This document shows positions 1 through 7,133 of a DNA stretch of 13,865 nucleotides, piece after piece. The DNA comes from Anaerobacillus sp. (GTDB taxonomy: Bacteria; Bacillota; Bacilli; Bacillales_H; Anaerobacillaceae): positions 1 through 13,865 of the forward strand of contig SKOL01000245.1 of assembly GCA_007120055.1 (NCBI GenBank), in the 5' to 3' direction. The notes beneath the pieces were generated by a model that saw only the letters and a list, made by a program, of their open reading frames with translations, was not told where the DNA came from and made no database searches. Numbering within the stretch: position 1 is the stretch's first letter; every line of letters begins with the position of its first letter. The position numbers and the translations under genes are program-made.

Positions 1-107
1 TATCCTTGCACTTTTTTTAGTCCGTTAGGCATTAAATTTGTATGTCCACGACATTTTTTGTAAAATAAATGGTGAAAATTGCTACACCAAAGAAAGGACT
101 GAATGAA

Positions 108-371
108 ATGGAATGGAATACAGATGCAAAAGAATTGCTTGATGAATTAGTAAGCCCAATTCCAATTTTTGCTCGCCCGATGGCACGTAAAGGAATTGAA
201 AAGAAAATTATAGAAGTTGCCGAAGAAGGTAGTGCGATTACGAACGACGACGTGATCAAAGGTTATATTCTTGCATCACCAGGGAAAATGCAACAACGTG
301 CCGTTGCCCTACTTAAAGCGAAAAAGGTTGATTTAGCACCATATGAGGATCTGTTGGAAGAGACGAAGTAA
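108..371 (+). CDS. Small PCP_red/DUF2621-like protein
   Basis: Encodes about 87 residues. The pattern is a Trp near the start (MEWNTDAKELLDELV), then IPIFARPMARKGIEKKI, an acidic stretch, SAITNDDVIKGYILASP, and a C-terminal DLAPYEDLLEE. From memory this resembles the C-terminal part of the Bacillus YneK/DUF2621 family and the small light-independent protochlorophyllide reductase-type PCP_red domain. Neither gives a known function in non-photosynthetic bacteria. No signal peptide or membrane segment is visible. The frame opens at an ATG at 69, but nothing like a ribosome binding site precedes it. The ATG at 108 has AAAGGA at 93-98, nine bases upstream, and starts exactly where the family similarity begins, so I prefer 108. 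The gene stands alone, followed by a terminator at 498-535. Family placement is moderately sure; role unknown. Confidence 0.72.
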   Translation: MEWNTDAKELLDELVSPIPIFARPMARKGIEKKIIEVAEEGSAITNDDVIKGYILASPGKMQQRAVALLKAKKVDLAPYEDLLEETK

Positions 372-497
372 ACGAGCTTCATTCTTGTATAGGATTTTAC
401 TTGAAATGCGCAAAACAGTAAATGGCTTTAAAATTCACGATGCAAATCTCACCCTTTCTTTTCCCAATGTATTTTTCATCAAAATAAATTCACACTG

Positions 498-535
498 AAA
501 AAAGGCTTGGAGAACTAGTTCTCTAAGCCTTTTTT
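498..535. terminator. Bidirectional rho-independent terminator
   Basis: Near-perfect palindrome: AAGGCTT and GAGAACT in the left arm pair with AGTTCTC and AAGCCTT in the right arm, with a single mismatch. It is flanked by an A-run on the left and a T-run on the right, so it can end transcription from both sides. It lies downstream of the small plus-strand gene and beyond the end of the minus-strand thi operon. Confidence 0.85.
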
Positions 536-613
536 AACTAATAGCATACTGAGGTGACGTTTTTCATTTAATATAAAATATTTCTATTCATACAATTGGT
601 TTGTGTCTCCACA

Positions 614-662
614 GTCTGAGGGAGTGCGCAGTATGTGCAGCTCCCTTAGGTTTACTGCGCAC
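614..662. repeat. Two overlapping, mutually exclusive inverted repeats
   Basis: Hairpin A pairs 616-630 with 634-649 (15 pairs, two of them G-T, a bulged G at 640, three-base loop). Hairpin B pairs GTGCGCAGTA (624-633) perfectly with TACTGCGCAC (653-662). They share bases 624-633, so only one can form at a time. Neither is followed by a T-run on either strand, so they are not ordinary terminators. The element sits between the terminator at 498-535 and the operon terminator at 765-810. The rest of 541-760 shows no gene. Confidence 0.7.
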
Positions 663-764
663 CACCCAAATAATACGACACAACGTGATACTGAGCATCA
701 CCACATTCTTTCTAATAACACTTTACCTAAATATAGAAAAACACAAAAGAAGCTCTCTCTAATA

Positions 765-810
765 TAAAAAAATAGACGCTGCAGCTTCTACACTCTCAAG
801 CCACAGCGCC
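765..810 (-). terminator. Terminator of the thi operon
   Basis: Read on the minus strand, GGCGCTG pairs with CAGCGTC (one G-T pair) and GCTT with AAGC inside it. A run of seven T follows, interrupted by one A. It lies just past the stop codon of the substrate-binding protein gene. Confidence 0.85.
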
Positions 811-833
811 TAACACTCCAGTGCTACCTCTTC

Positions 834-1886
834 TTACTCAACAATATTAACAAAAATATCATCTAATGAAGGTTCTTGATCAATTAACTCAAACTCCATC
901 ATCCAATCGACCGTTTCTTGCCAAGAATCTCTAGCTTGGCTGCCGAAGCCCGCATCAGATTCCATTTTCGGTAAAAGGATCTGTAAGCTTTGTTGTTCCA
1001 CTTCTTCAATAAGTGGGAAGTTTGCTTGGTCTTGATTACTAAGTAAAATCGCTAAAGCCTCTTCAGGATTTTCCTTCATAAATTCATACCCTTTCGTTGC
1101 CGCACGCCAAAACGCTTGAATATCTTCTTGTCGTTCTTCCCATGTAGCATCATTTGTCACGATCACCAGCTCATAAAAACTTGGTACCCCGTAATCTACT
1201 GGATTAAAATAGCGAGTTTCATAGCCTTTATGTCTTAACACAGGTACTTCGTGATTAATGTATGCACCAACGACTGCATCTACTCTCTCACTAATAATTG
1301 ATGAACCTAATTCAAAGCCAACGTCGACCATTGATACTTTGTCAGGATCACCGCCATCTGTATTTACCATCGTTTTGATCAATGATTCATTTAATGGAAT
1401 TCCAGGATAGCCTACCGTCTTTCCTTCTAAGTCTTTTGGCGATTGAATCTCACTATCTTCCATAATAACAATGTGGTTTAACGGAGAACGAACAATCGCT
1501 CCGATAGATTTCACCGGGACATTTTGATTTGCTCGAGCCATAACAACATCAGGTTGATACGTAATCCCTAAGGTGATACGACCAGCTGCTGCTAAATTAA
1601 TAGGATCTGTAGGGTTTGCTGGAAATTGAATAGTGAGTTGAATTCCCTCTTCTTCAAAATAACCGTTTTCGATTGCCGCGTACAAATAACTATGTACGGC
1701 ATTTGGATACCAATCTAACATAATATCCACTTCAACTAGTTCTACTTCTTCAGATTTTTCAGCTTGGGTAGATTCTTCACTCACTTGACCCTCTTGAGGT
1801 GTTTCCTGTTCTGCGTTCTCTTGACCACATGCTACAACTACAGATAGTAATAATGCACTAACGAAAAGTAATAATAATTTTTTCAT
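834..1886 (-). CDS. thiY: ThiY-like formylaminopyrimidine-binding lipoprotein
   Basis: Solute-binding subunit of an ABC importer for thiamine pyrimidine precursors. It is predicted to be anchored outside the membrane by lipid. A basic MKK start and a hydrophobic stretch lead to a lipobox VVAC (Cys20), followed by a 30-residue acidic Gln/Glu linker. The NMT1/ThiY-type domain then begins: DWYPN (about 58-62), AIENGYFEEEGI, LAAAGRITLGI, LEGKTVGYPG. The frame opens at 1901, but those first codons are the ribosome binding site GGAGG itself. The ATG at 1886 lies eight bases after it and overlaps the thiX stop codon as ATGA, giving 350 residues. It is the last gene of the operon. Formylaminopyrimidine as ligand is inferred from co-location with thiX, thiZ, tenA and ylmB, as in B. 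halodurans. HMP or another pyrimidine is the main alternative. Confidence 0.9.
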   Translation of the reverse strand: MKKLLLLFVSALLLSVVVACGQENAEQETPQEGQVSEESTQAEKSEEVELVEVDIMLDWYPNAVHSYLYAAIENGYFEEEGIQLTIQFPANPTDPINLAAAGRITLGITYQPDVVMARANQNVPVKSIGAIVRSPLNHIVIMEDSEIQSPKDLEGKTVGYPGIPLNESLIKTMVNTDGGDPDKVSMVDVGFELGSSIISERVDAVVGAYINHEVPVLRHKGYETRYFNPVDYGVPSFYELVIVTNDATWEERQEDIQAFWRAATKGYEFMKENPEEALAILLSNQDQANFPLIEEVEQQSLQILLPKMESDAGFGSQARDSWQETVDWMMEFELIDQEPSLDDIFVNIVE

Positions 1887-2635
1887 TCTGTTTTCCTCCA
1901 TTTTAATGTTATTTTTTCAAGTAATACAACTGCTAAAAATAAACTAATTCCGACTGCTGATAACAAAACAATCGGGGCAAACACTCCTGCTCCATCAAAT
2001 TGCGTCATCATCCGGCGGCTAAAATAACCGAGCCCACTTTGAGCCCCTAACCATTCTCCAATCGCCGCCCCAATCACACTTAGCGTTACCGCTACTTTCA
2101 ATCCTGAATAAAAATAAGGGAGTGCTGTCGGTACGTTTAATTTAAAAAAGATATCCCGTTTACTCGCACCCATCGTTAAAAGTAAATCTTTTAACTCTTT
2201 ACTACTCGAACGAAGCCCGTCGAACGTACTAACCGTAATTGGGAAAAACGTTATAATCAGGGTTACCGCTACTTTACTCCAAATCGAATAACCAAACCAC
2301 AAAACAAAAATCGGTGCCAGCGCGATAATTGGTATCGTCTGCGAAGAGACAAGAATTGGATAAAATGCCTTTTCTGCGGCTTTACTAATGTTCATCCATA
2401 CAGCAAGGCCGACACCTAATATAATCGACAATGCTAAGCCCGTGACAATAATAAGTAAAGTCGCTGGTAGATGAACTAAAAATAAAATTTCTTTTAAGTC
2501 CCATAATTTTGCGAGCACTTGGATCGGTGTTGGTAAAATAAACGGCATTGCAATCATCATGCCGACAAATTGCCAACCGACAAAAAATACCAATATTAAT
2601 AAGAAAGGTGCAAAATAACTGTTCCATCTTTTCAT
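1883..2635 (-). CDS. thiX: ThiX-like ABC transporter permease
   Basis: Membrane subunit of the pyrimidine-precursor importer, 250 residues, the usual size for this class. About six hydrophobic segments are visible, near residues 8-28, 54-80, 93-115, 121-138, 180-197 and 217-239. A cytoplasmic EAA-type coupling loop (LLLTMGASKRDIFFKLNVP, about 151-169) should contact the ATPase. The segment GEWLGAQSGLGY after it is typical of the SsuC/TauC/ThiX permease group. The ATG at 2635 overlaps the thiZ stop as ATGA, with GGGG eight bases upstream. The 3' end overlaps the thiY start in the same way, so the transporter genes are translationally coupled. By sequence alone it could serve aliphatic sulfonates or nitrate. 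The tenA/ylmB context and riboswitch point to thiamine precursors. Confidence 0.9.
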   Translation of the reverse strand: MKRWNSYFAPFLLILVFFVGWQFVGMMIAMPFILPTPIQVLAKLWDLKEILFLVHLPATLLIIVTGLALSIILGVGLAVWMNISKAAEKAFYPILVSSQTIPIIALAPIFVLWFGYSIWSKVAVTLIITFFPITVSTFDGLRSSSKELKDLLLTMGASKRDIFFKLNVPTALPYFYSGLKVAVTLSVIGAAIGEWLGAQSGLGYFSRRMMTQFDGAGVFAPIVLLSAVGISLFLAVVLLEKITLKWRKTE

Positions 2636-3402
2636 AGCTTATTCCCCATTCGAAGCTGTTCAATTAGTTGTTCTTTCACTTTGATCACCGCTGGACTATG
2701 AATATCACGAATTTCACGTGGGCGATCGAGCGGAACATTGACTTCAACAAATTTTTGAACAGGGCTTTCGGTAAAAACAAAAATTCGATCTGATAAAAAC
2801 AACGCCTCATCGACATCGTGAGTAATAAACAAAATCGTCAACTTCAATTTTTGCCACTGCGTAAGTAACCACTCTTGCATCGATAGTCTCGTGATCGCAT
2901 CAAGAGAGCTAAATGGTTCATCTAACAATAATACGTTAGAACCACTTAAGACCGTTCGTAAAAAAGATATTCGTTGCTTCATGCCACCAGACAATTCATT
3001 TGGATATTTATGTTCAACGCCTTTTAAGCCAAATTCATCAAGTAGTTCTAGTACTTTTTGATATGCGTTTTGCTTTTTCATTCCTTGAATTTCTAAAGGA
3101 AGTGCCGCATTTTCAATAATGGTCCGCCAAGGCATTAATAAATCTTGCTGTGGCATATAGCCAACTCGGCCCAATCGATTAGAATAACTGTTTTCGTTGA
3201 TGAAAATATCCCCTTCTGAAGCTTGCTCAAGTCCCGTAATCAATTTGAAAATAGTACTTTTTCCAGAACCACTTGGACCGATAATGCTCACAAATTCTCC
3301 ATCACTAACATCGAAGCTAAGTGTATCTAAGATCCTTTTTTGTTCTTTACTACTATTGTAGCTAAAAGAAACATCTTGAAATTTTAACGAAGCTTTACTC
3401 AT
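2632..3402 (-). CDS. thiZ: ThiZ-like ABC transporter ATP-binding protein
   Basis: ATPase that drives the ThiXY importer, on the inner face of the membrane. All catalytic motifs are intact: Walker A GPSGSGKST (42-50), Q-loop MPQQD (83-87), signature LSGGMKQR (137-144), Walker B VLLLDEP (157-163), D-loop SSLD, and switch His195 in THD. The frame extends upstream to 3453, but those codons lie inside tenA and encode an unconvincing leader. The ATG at 3402 overlaps the tenA stop in ATGAGTAA and puts Walker A at the usual distance from the start, giving 256 residues. No strong ribosome binding site is seen, so initiation probably depends on coupling to tenA. It belongs to the nitrate/sulfonate/pyrimidine ATPase group; the substrate is assigned from operon context. 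Confidence 0.92.
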   Translation of the reverse strand: MSKASLKFQDVSFSYNSSKEQKRILDTLSFDVSDGEFVSIIGPSGSGKSTIFKLITGLEQASEGDIFINENSYSNRLGRVGYMPQQDLLMPWRTIIENAALPLEIQGMKKQNAYQKVLELLDEFGLKGVEHKYPNELSGGMKQRISFLRTVLSGSNVLLLDEPFSSLDAITRLSMQEWLLTQWQKLKLTILFITHDVDEALFLSDRIFVFTESPVQKFVEVNVPLDRPREIRDIHSPAVIKVKEQLIEQLRMGNKL

Positions 3403-4069
3403 CCGTCGGCCACATCGCTTGATTATAAGACATATCCCAAAACATATATTCAAACCGTGTTGTATTAAGGAATATTTCCTCTAGCCGATTTAAGTCACTC
3501 TCTGGCAAGCCTACCGTTAATTCATCCAAGAGTTCAATGCACCACTCGGCCAACTGACCAAAATCATCGGAACTGTACATTTGGATCCATTCTCCGTAAA
3601 ATTCATGTTCACTTGCTCCAGGAATTTCATTTAACTCTTTTCCAATCTCCCAGTAGCTCCACATACAAGGAAGAATGGCGGCAACTAGATCAGCGAGCGT
3701 CCCGTTTTGACCAACGTGCAGCATGTAATGAGTGTACGCTAATGTGGTTGGAGACGGTTGAGCATTTTCAAACTCTTCTTCAGACACACCAAACTTCTTC
3801 GCGTACTCACGGTGCAGCGCCATCTCCTCGTTTAACGTCCCATCCAATAAACGAGCAAAGCGCCCCATCGTTTCTACATCTTTTGCTTTAACTACTCCTA
3901 TTGCAAATAACTTCGCGTAATCCATCAAATATAAGTAATCTTGCACCATAAAGAAACGGAACTTTTCTTTATCAAGCGTTCCGTCGCCAATCCCTTTGAC
4001 AAACGGATGGGCATGGTTTTTTCGCCAAATCGGTTGTAATTCTTTATGCAGACGCTCGCTAAAATTCAT
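3395..4069 (-). CDS. tenA: TenA aminopyrimidine aminohydrolase / thiaminase II
   Basis: Cytoplasmic enzyme that hydrolyses aminopyrimidine (4-amino-5-aminomethyl-2-methylpyrimidine) to HMP, returning degraded thiamine to biosynthesis. At 224 residues it is close to the usual 225-235. Recognisable TenA features are HPFVKGIGDGTL (21-32), Asp44 in the QD motif, EMALHREYA (82-90), the nucleophile Cys135 in LPCMW, and Glu207 in FEYMFW. Cys135 and Asp44 fall at the same numbers as in B. subtilis TenA, as I recall that sequence. This is the cysteine-type (TenA_C) enzyme. The ribosome binding site GGGAG lies about ten bases before the ATG. A 154-base gap separates it from ylmB upstream, while its stop overlaps thiZ. 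No transcription terminator of convincing strength lies in the gap. Confidence 0.95.
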   Translation of the reverse strand: MNFSERLHKELQPIWRKNHAHPFVKGIGDGTLDKEKFRFFMVQDYLYLMDYAKLFAIGVVKAKDVETMGRFARLLDGTLNEEMALHREYAKKFGVSEEEFENAQPSPTTLAYTHYMLHVGQNGTLADLVAAILPCMWSYWEIGKELNEIPGASEHEFYGEWIQMYSSDDFGQLAEWCIELLDELTVGLPESDLNRLEEIFLNTTRFEYMFWDMSYNQAMWPTDE

Positions 4070-4223
4070 GATTTACTCACTCCCAATTTTTTTAGAACTT
4101 TCAAAAGTCAAACCTATGTGTATTGTGTATTGCTTTTAGCTTTGATTCAAAAAATCGCTACGATCGTTACAATTAAGAAGTACGACTCTTTAAGTTTATG
4201 TTGTTTAGAACTTATCAAGCCGA

Positions 4224-5498
4224 TTACGCTTTTCTTGTATGACTCCACTCGTAAATAAACTTCGCCATCACTTTTGTAAACTGAACTATCTGCTCAATCG
4301 ACACTTTTTCATTAACAGCATGAGCATTGTTTAAATCACCAGGTCCGTAAATCACCGTTGGAATTCCAGCATCTGCTAACCAGCCTCCATCTGTAACGGT
4401 AGGCGAAACGTCAATCACTGCATTATTATTTGAAATACCTTCATGAGTACTTGCTAACATTTGTACTGCTTGATGATTTGGATCTACTTCAAGCGACGGA
4501 AAGATTTCGCCACGGTCTTCAATCATCGAAGTGCCTCCCCATTCAAACGTAGGAGGATTTTCCCTTAACCACGGATCGCCTTTGGCCACATTTAAAATGT
4601 GTTCTTCAATTTCTTTTGCGACTTGTTCATAAGACTCGTTCGGATAATAGTGAACGGTAATCCAAAGCTTACATTCATCGGCGATAAAAGCAGCGTGTCT
4701 CCCGCCTTCTATGACGGCTGGATTAATCGTGTTTGTTCCTGATAAATACCCCAGGTAACTTTTCGTAACGGCCCAATGGCGCTCTAAATCTTGTAGTCCG
4801 CTGATCACCTTCATCATCTTTTCAATCGCACTTGCACCGAACAATTGGCCGCCCGCATGAATCATGTTTCTTCTTGTGGCATCGTGGTGGGTTTGCTTAC
4901 TTTTTACGGTAATCCACCCTGTAATAACACCGCCTTGCCCTTGAATATGTAAATCACTCGTATCAACGACAACAGCAAAGTCTGCTTTATAACCACGCAT
5001 ACAACATTGTAACGTTCCAGCCTCGCCCACTTCTTCACCGATCACCGATTGGAAAATGACATCTCCGGGTAGTTCAATTCCGTTTTCACGAAGAAGTTGA
5101 AGCGCAAATAATGCACCGGCCATTCCCGCTTTCATATCTGCAGCACCACGACCTACAATATGTCCGTCATTTATGAACGGAGTAAAAGGATCTGTTTCCC
5201 ATTCCTCTCCTTCATTCACTTCGGCAACATCGATGTGACCATTAATGATAAGACTTTGATTACTTTCGGAAGTAGTTCCTTTTAAAACGCCAACAACATT
5301 CGGGTCATTCGGATATACATCCCACATGTCTACTGAAAACCCTAATCGTTTTAAAAACTGGGCTACATACTGTTGGGCATCTTTCGTGTTTCGAGCTGGT
5401 GGTGCAGGAGTTTCGAATTCAATCAATGTTTTTACTAAATCGGTCAGTTCCTCTTTACGAGTTTCAACTTCTTGTAAAACATGTTGCAATTTTTCCAT
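4224..5498 (-). CDS. ylmB: YlmB-type formylaminopyrimidine deformylase (M20 family)
   Basis: Cytoplasmic metal-dependent amidohydrolase of the M20/ArgE/DapE family, 424 residues. The two-metal site is complete: His88 and Asp90 in GHIDV, Asp121 in GRGAADMK, Glu155-Glu156 in IGEEVGE, Asp179 in VVDTSD, and His393 in NAHAVNE. The dimerisation (lid) domain lies between roughly 190 and 310. M20 enzymes act on many acylated substrates. What fixes the assignment is position: first gene after a TPP riboswitch and next to tenA and thiZXY, matching the salvage route in which YlmB removes the formyl group from formylaminopyrimidine before TenA acts. The ATG at 5498 is preceded by AAAGG at normal spacing. 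An acetylornithine or succinyl-diaminopimelate deacylase role is possible by fold but unlikely here. Confidence 0.88.
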   Translation of the reverse strand: MEKLQHVLQEVETRKEELTDLVKTLIEFETPAPPARNTKDAQQYVAQFLKRLGFSVDMWDVYPNDPNVVGVLKGTTSESNQSLIINGHIDVAEVNEGEEWETDPFTPFINDGHIVGRGAADMKAGMAGALFALQLLRENGIELPGDVIFQSVIGEEVGEAGTLQCCMRGYKADFAVVVDTSDLHIQGQGGVITGWITVKSKQTHHDATRRNMIHAGGQLFGASAIEKMMKVISGLQDLERHWAVTKSYLGYLSGTNTINPAVIEGGRHAAFIADECKLWITVHYYPNESYEQVAKEIEEHILNVAKGDPWLRENPPTFEWGGTSMIEDRGEIFPSLEVDPNHQAVQMLASTHEGISNNNAVIDVSPTVTDGGWLADAGIPTVIYGPGDLNNAHAVNEKVSIEQIVQFTKVMAKFIYEWSHTRKA

Positions 5499-5584
5499 AC
5501 AATCCGACCTTTCTTTTCACTTGTCGTGTCACCGCTCGTTCGTTTTACCTTTTTCTTGACCTTTAGTAAACAAGTTTAGTTAAA

Positions 5585-5606
5585 CGTCCTTGGGCCCTAA
5601 GAGACG
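5585..5606 (-). other. Short compact hairpin in the ylmB leader
   Basis: CGTC, CTT and GGG pair in order with CCC, AAG and GACG, with two single-base bulges. It lies between the riboswitch terminator and the ylmB ribosome binding site. It could shape or stabilise the leader RNA, but the centre is self-complementary with almost no loop. It may be chance. Confidence 0.3.
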
Positions 5607-5638
5607 AAAAACAATTGTTCTCATTTACTTTTTAACGT

Positions 5639-5670
5639 AAAAAATCCACTTCCAAATAGGTAGAAGTGGG
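5639..5670 (-). terminator. Riboswitch-controlled intrinsic terminator
   Basis: On the minus strand CCACTTC pairs with GAAGTGG around a ten-base loop and is followed by six T. It lies about 60 bases after the TPP aptamer and before ylmB, so it is the expression platform. Its left arm can alternatively pair with GAAGTG at the 3' edge of the aptamer (5731-5736), which gives a plausible antiterminator. Confidence 0.85.
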
Positions 5671-5730
5671 TTACATAAGCAAAATATAGACATTGGGCAA
5701 TATAATAATCGCCTAGCAAACTATAATTTA

Positions 5731-5819
5731 CACTTCTTCCCTACGCTAGTATGATCTAGATCAGGTTATAAGGGTTAAGACCAATGTCTCTCTCAGCTTT
5801 TCAAGCACCCCTAGCAGTG
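5731..5819 (-). promoter_or_regulatory. TPP riboswitch (THI element)
   Basis: Read on the minus strand it carries the conserved blocks of the thiamine pyrophosphate aptamer in order. These are CTAGGGGTGC, AAGCTGAGAGAGA (with the invariant CTGAGA), AACCCTT, then ACCTGATCTAGATCATACTAGCGTAGGGAA in family terms (positions 5739-5768). P1 closes by CACT with AGTG at the ends. TPP binding should hold P1 closed, free the downstream terminator at 5639-5670 and stop transcription of ylmB-tenA-thiZXY. With little TPP the 3' P1 strand is free to form the antiterminator. The aptamer class is essentially certain. The off-switch mode is inferred from the terminator. Confidence 0.97.
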
Positions 5820-5855
5820 ATTATCTTTTATTGAATTTTGTAAATAGAACTACTA

Positions 5856-5878
5856 CTGTTATAGTTTTACCATAACAG
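5856..5878. promoter_or_regulatory. Inverted repeat near the thi operon promoter
   Basis: CTGTTAT and ATAACAG form a perfect 7-bp inverted repeat nine bases apart, about 37 bases upstream of the aptamer. On the minus strand a TTGAAA followed 17 bases later by TAAAAC overlaps it and is a weak -35/-10 candidate, so the repeat could be an operator. No other promoter candidate here is better. Low confidence. Confidence 0.3.
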
Positions 5879-5986
5879 AGAATGTTTTTCAAATATTTTT
5901 TAATATTACAGAGAAGTATTTTATTATTATTCAGAAAACATCGCATTTAATTTTTGATGAGTCGGTGGAAATTGTGCTTCGTAACG

Positions 5987-6019
5987 AAAAAGGTGGAATG
6001 GGATACCTTACCCCACCTT
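5987..6019 (-). terminator. Orphan minus-strand terminator
   Basis: On the minus strand AAGGTGG pairs perfectly with CCACCTT around a 16-base loop, and the stem runs into five T. No minus-strand gene lies directly upstream, since the neighbour at 6137-7012 is on the plus strand. It may shield the thi promoter from antisense transcription, or be left over from a lost gene. The rest of 5880-6120 holds no gene that I can see. Confidence 0.55.
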
Positions 6020-6136
6020 GATGTGTGCCAATTAAGCCTTCAATAAAAAGCAATTTCTACTTTAGAACTAATGAATACTTACTCACATAAATAACTAACT
6101 GTTACTAATACTAAATATTAGGGGGGAATTTTGACC

Positions 6137-7012
6137 ATGAAGTTAGCCTTTTTACTAATCTTTTTCGTGCAATTAATTTCAAATTCTAATCCCATCTCCG
6201 TCATTTACGAAGGGGAAACGATTGCTGAAGTGAATCGTGCAGAATTAACGTCAATTATTGGTGAAGAAAAAATTGATGTTGATAAGGTACGTCAGTTTGC
6301 TGAAAAAATAGACAGGCTCGTATATAAAGCACCAAAAAATGCATCCCTTGATGATTTTGGTGGGATTGTTCCTGAGGAATTAGGCTATAAACTACATAAG
6401 GAAAAATTCACGATGGAGATTTATAAAACTTTTTTTGATAACAGTCCAGCGATAATTGAAGTACCAGTATTACCTGTATATCCTAAGGTGGATAGTGAGT
6501 TATTGGCTACTATTCGTGTAAAACGAATTGGACAATATACGACCTATTTTAATCGTAGAAAAAGAGCACGCGTACAAAACATTTCACTAGCCGTAGAAGC
6601 AATCAATAATCACGTCGTTTTCCCTGGGGAGGTGTTTTCATTTAATGAAGTTGTCGGCAAACGTACGTTAGAAAAAGGCTATTTACCTGCGCCTATTTTT
6701 ATTAAAGGAAAAATATACCGAGACTTCGGTGGCGGAATTTGTCAAGTTTCCTCCACTTTATTTAATGCAGCTGACAAAGCTGGCCTTGAAATATTAGAAC
6801 GTCATTCTCATAGTAGACGTGTCCCGTATGTACCGCCAGGAAGAGACGCAAATGTTAGTTGGTACGGCTCTGATTTCACATTTAAAAACCGTTACAACCA
6901 GCCAATCCTCATTCGCGCGAAAGTTTATGGCGGAGCGGTGATGATTATGATTGATTCGTCGGAGGTGGTAAATGATCTTTCCAGAGAAAATAGTACAATG
7001 TCTCTGTTTTGA
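6137..7012 (+). CDS. VanW family protein, exported
   Basis: Contains a C-terminal VanW domain (about residues 129-270): GQYTTYFNRRKRARVQNISLA-like entry, FPGEVFSFNEVVGKRT (162-177), FGGGICQVSSTLFNAA (197-212, with Cys202), and the RRVPYVPPGRDANVSW segment (228-242). The first 15-20 residues are a hydrophobic signal peptide or anchor, so the protein acts at or outside the membrane. The middle (25-125) is a less conserved domain. VanW was named from vancomycin-resistance clusters, but most homologues in Bacillaceae, such as YoaR, have no proven function. No van genes lie here, so resistance should not be inferred. A TTG at 6131 in the same frame is only four bases after the GGGGGG ribosome binding site. 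The ATG at 6137, ten bases after it, is preferred (291 residues). The gene is monocistronic. Confidence 0.85.
   Translation: MKLAFLLIFFVQLISNSNPISVIYEGETIAEVNRAELTSIIGEEKIDVDKVRQFAEKIDRLVYKAPKNASLDDFGGIVPEELGYKLHKEKFTMEIYKTFFDNSPAIIEVPVLPVYPKVDSELLATIRVKRIGQYTTYFNRRKRARVQNISLAVEAINNHVVFPGEVFSFNEVVGKRTLEKGYLPAPIFIKGKIYRDFGGGICQVSSTLFNAADKAGLEILERHSHSRRVPYVPPGRDANVSWYGSDFTFKNRYNQPILIRAKVYGGAVMIMIDSSEVVNDLSRENSTMSLF
6982..7010 (+). terminator. Possible terminator overlapping the end of the VanW gene
   Basis: CAGAGA (6982-6987) pairs with TCTCTG (7001-7006), followed by TTTT, inside the last codons of the gene. The stem is only six pairs. It is plausible but weak. Confidence 0.35.
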
Positions 7013-7043
7013 TAATGGGCTTGTCCCATAATTGTCACCATTT

Positions 7044-7086
7044 ACCAAATATAGACGTATAAATTTATTATACGTCTATATTTGGT
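7044..7086. repeat. Perfect 19-bp inverted repeat between convergent genes
   Basis: ACCAAATATAGACGTATAA (7044-7062) is matched exactly by its reverse complement at 7068-7086 around a five-base loop. It lies between the VanW gene and the end of the ATP-grasp fusion gene, which converge here. No T-run follows on either strand. It could block both transcripts or protect their 3' ends, or be a protein-binding or mobile-element remnant. Confidence 0.75.
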
Positions 7087-7133
7087 GCCTAACTGTGTAT
7101 ACTTTCTTTTGGGGCAGCTCCATTATTCCTATT

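Noticed and set aside
3403..3453. N-terminal extension of ThiZ
   Set aside because: The extra codons lie inside tenA, have no ribosome binding site and would move Walker A away from its usual position.
3613..3891. Plus-strand open frame opposite tenA
   Set aside because: It is a shadow of tenA: no ribosome binding site, and composition dictated by the opposite strand.
4140..4165. A short stem with a T-run on the minus strand between ylmB and tenA, as a possible internal terminator
   Set aside because: Only four or five pairs, one of them G-T. Too weak to call, and the genes belong to one pathway.
4046..4258. Plus-strand open frame spanning the ylmB-tenA gap
   Set aside because: It overlaps both real genes at its ends, has no ribosome binding site and no recognisable product.
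6131..7012. Vancomycin resistance from the VanW similarity
   Set aside because: No van ligase, dehydrogenase or sensor genes are present. VanW-domain proteins are common in Bacillaceae without any link to resistance.
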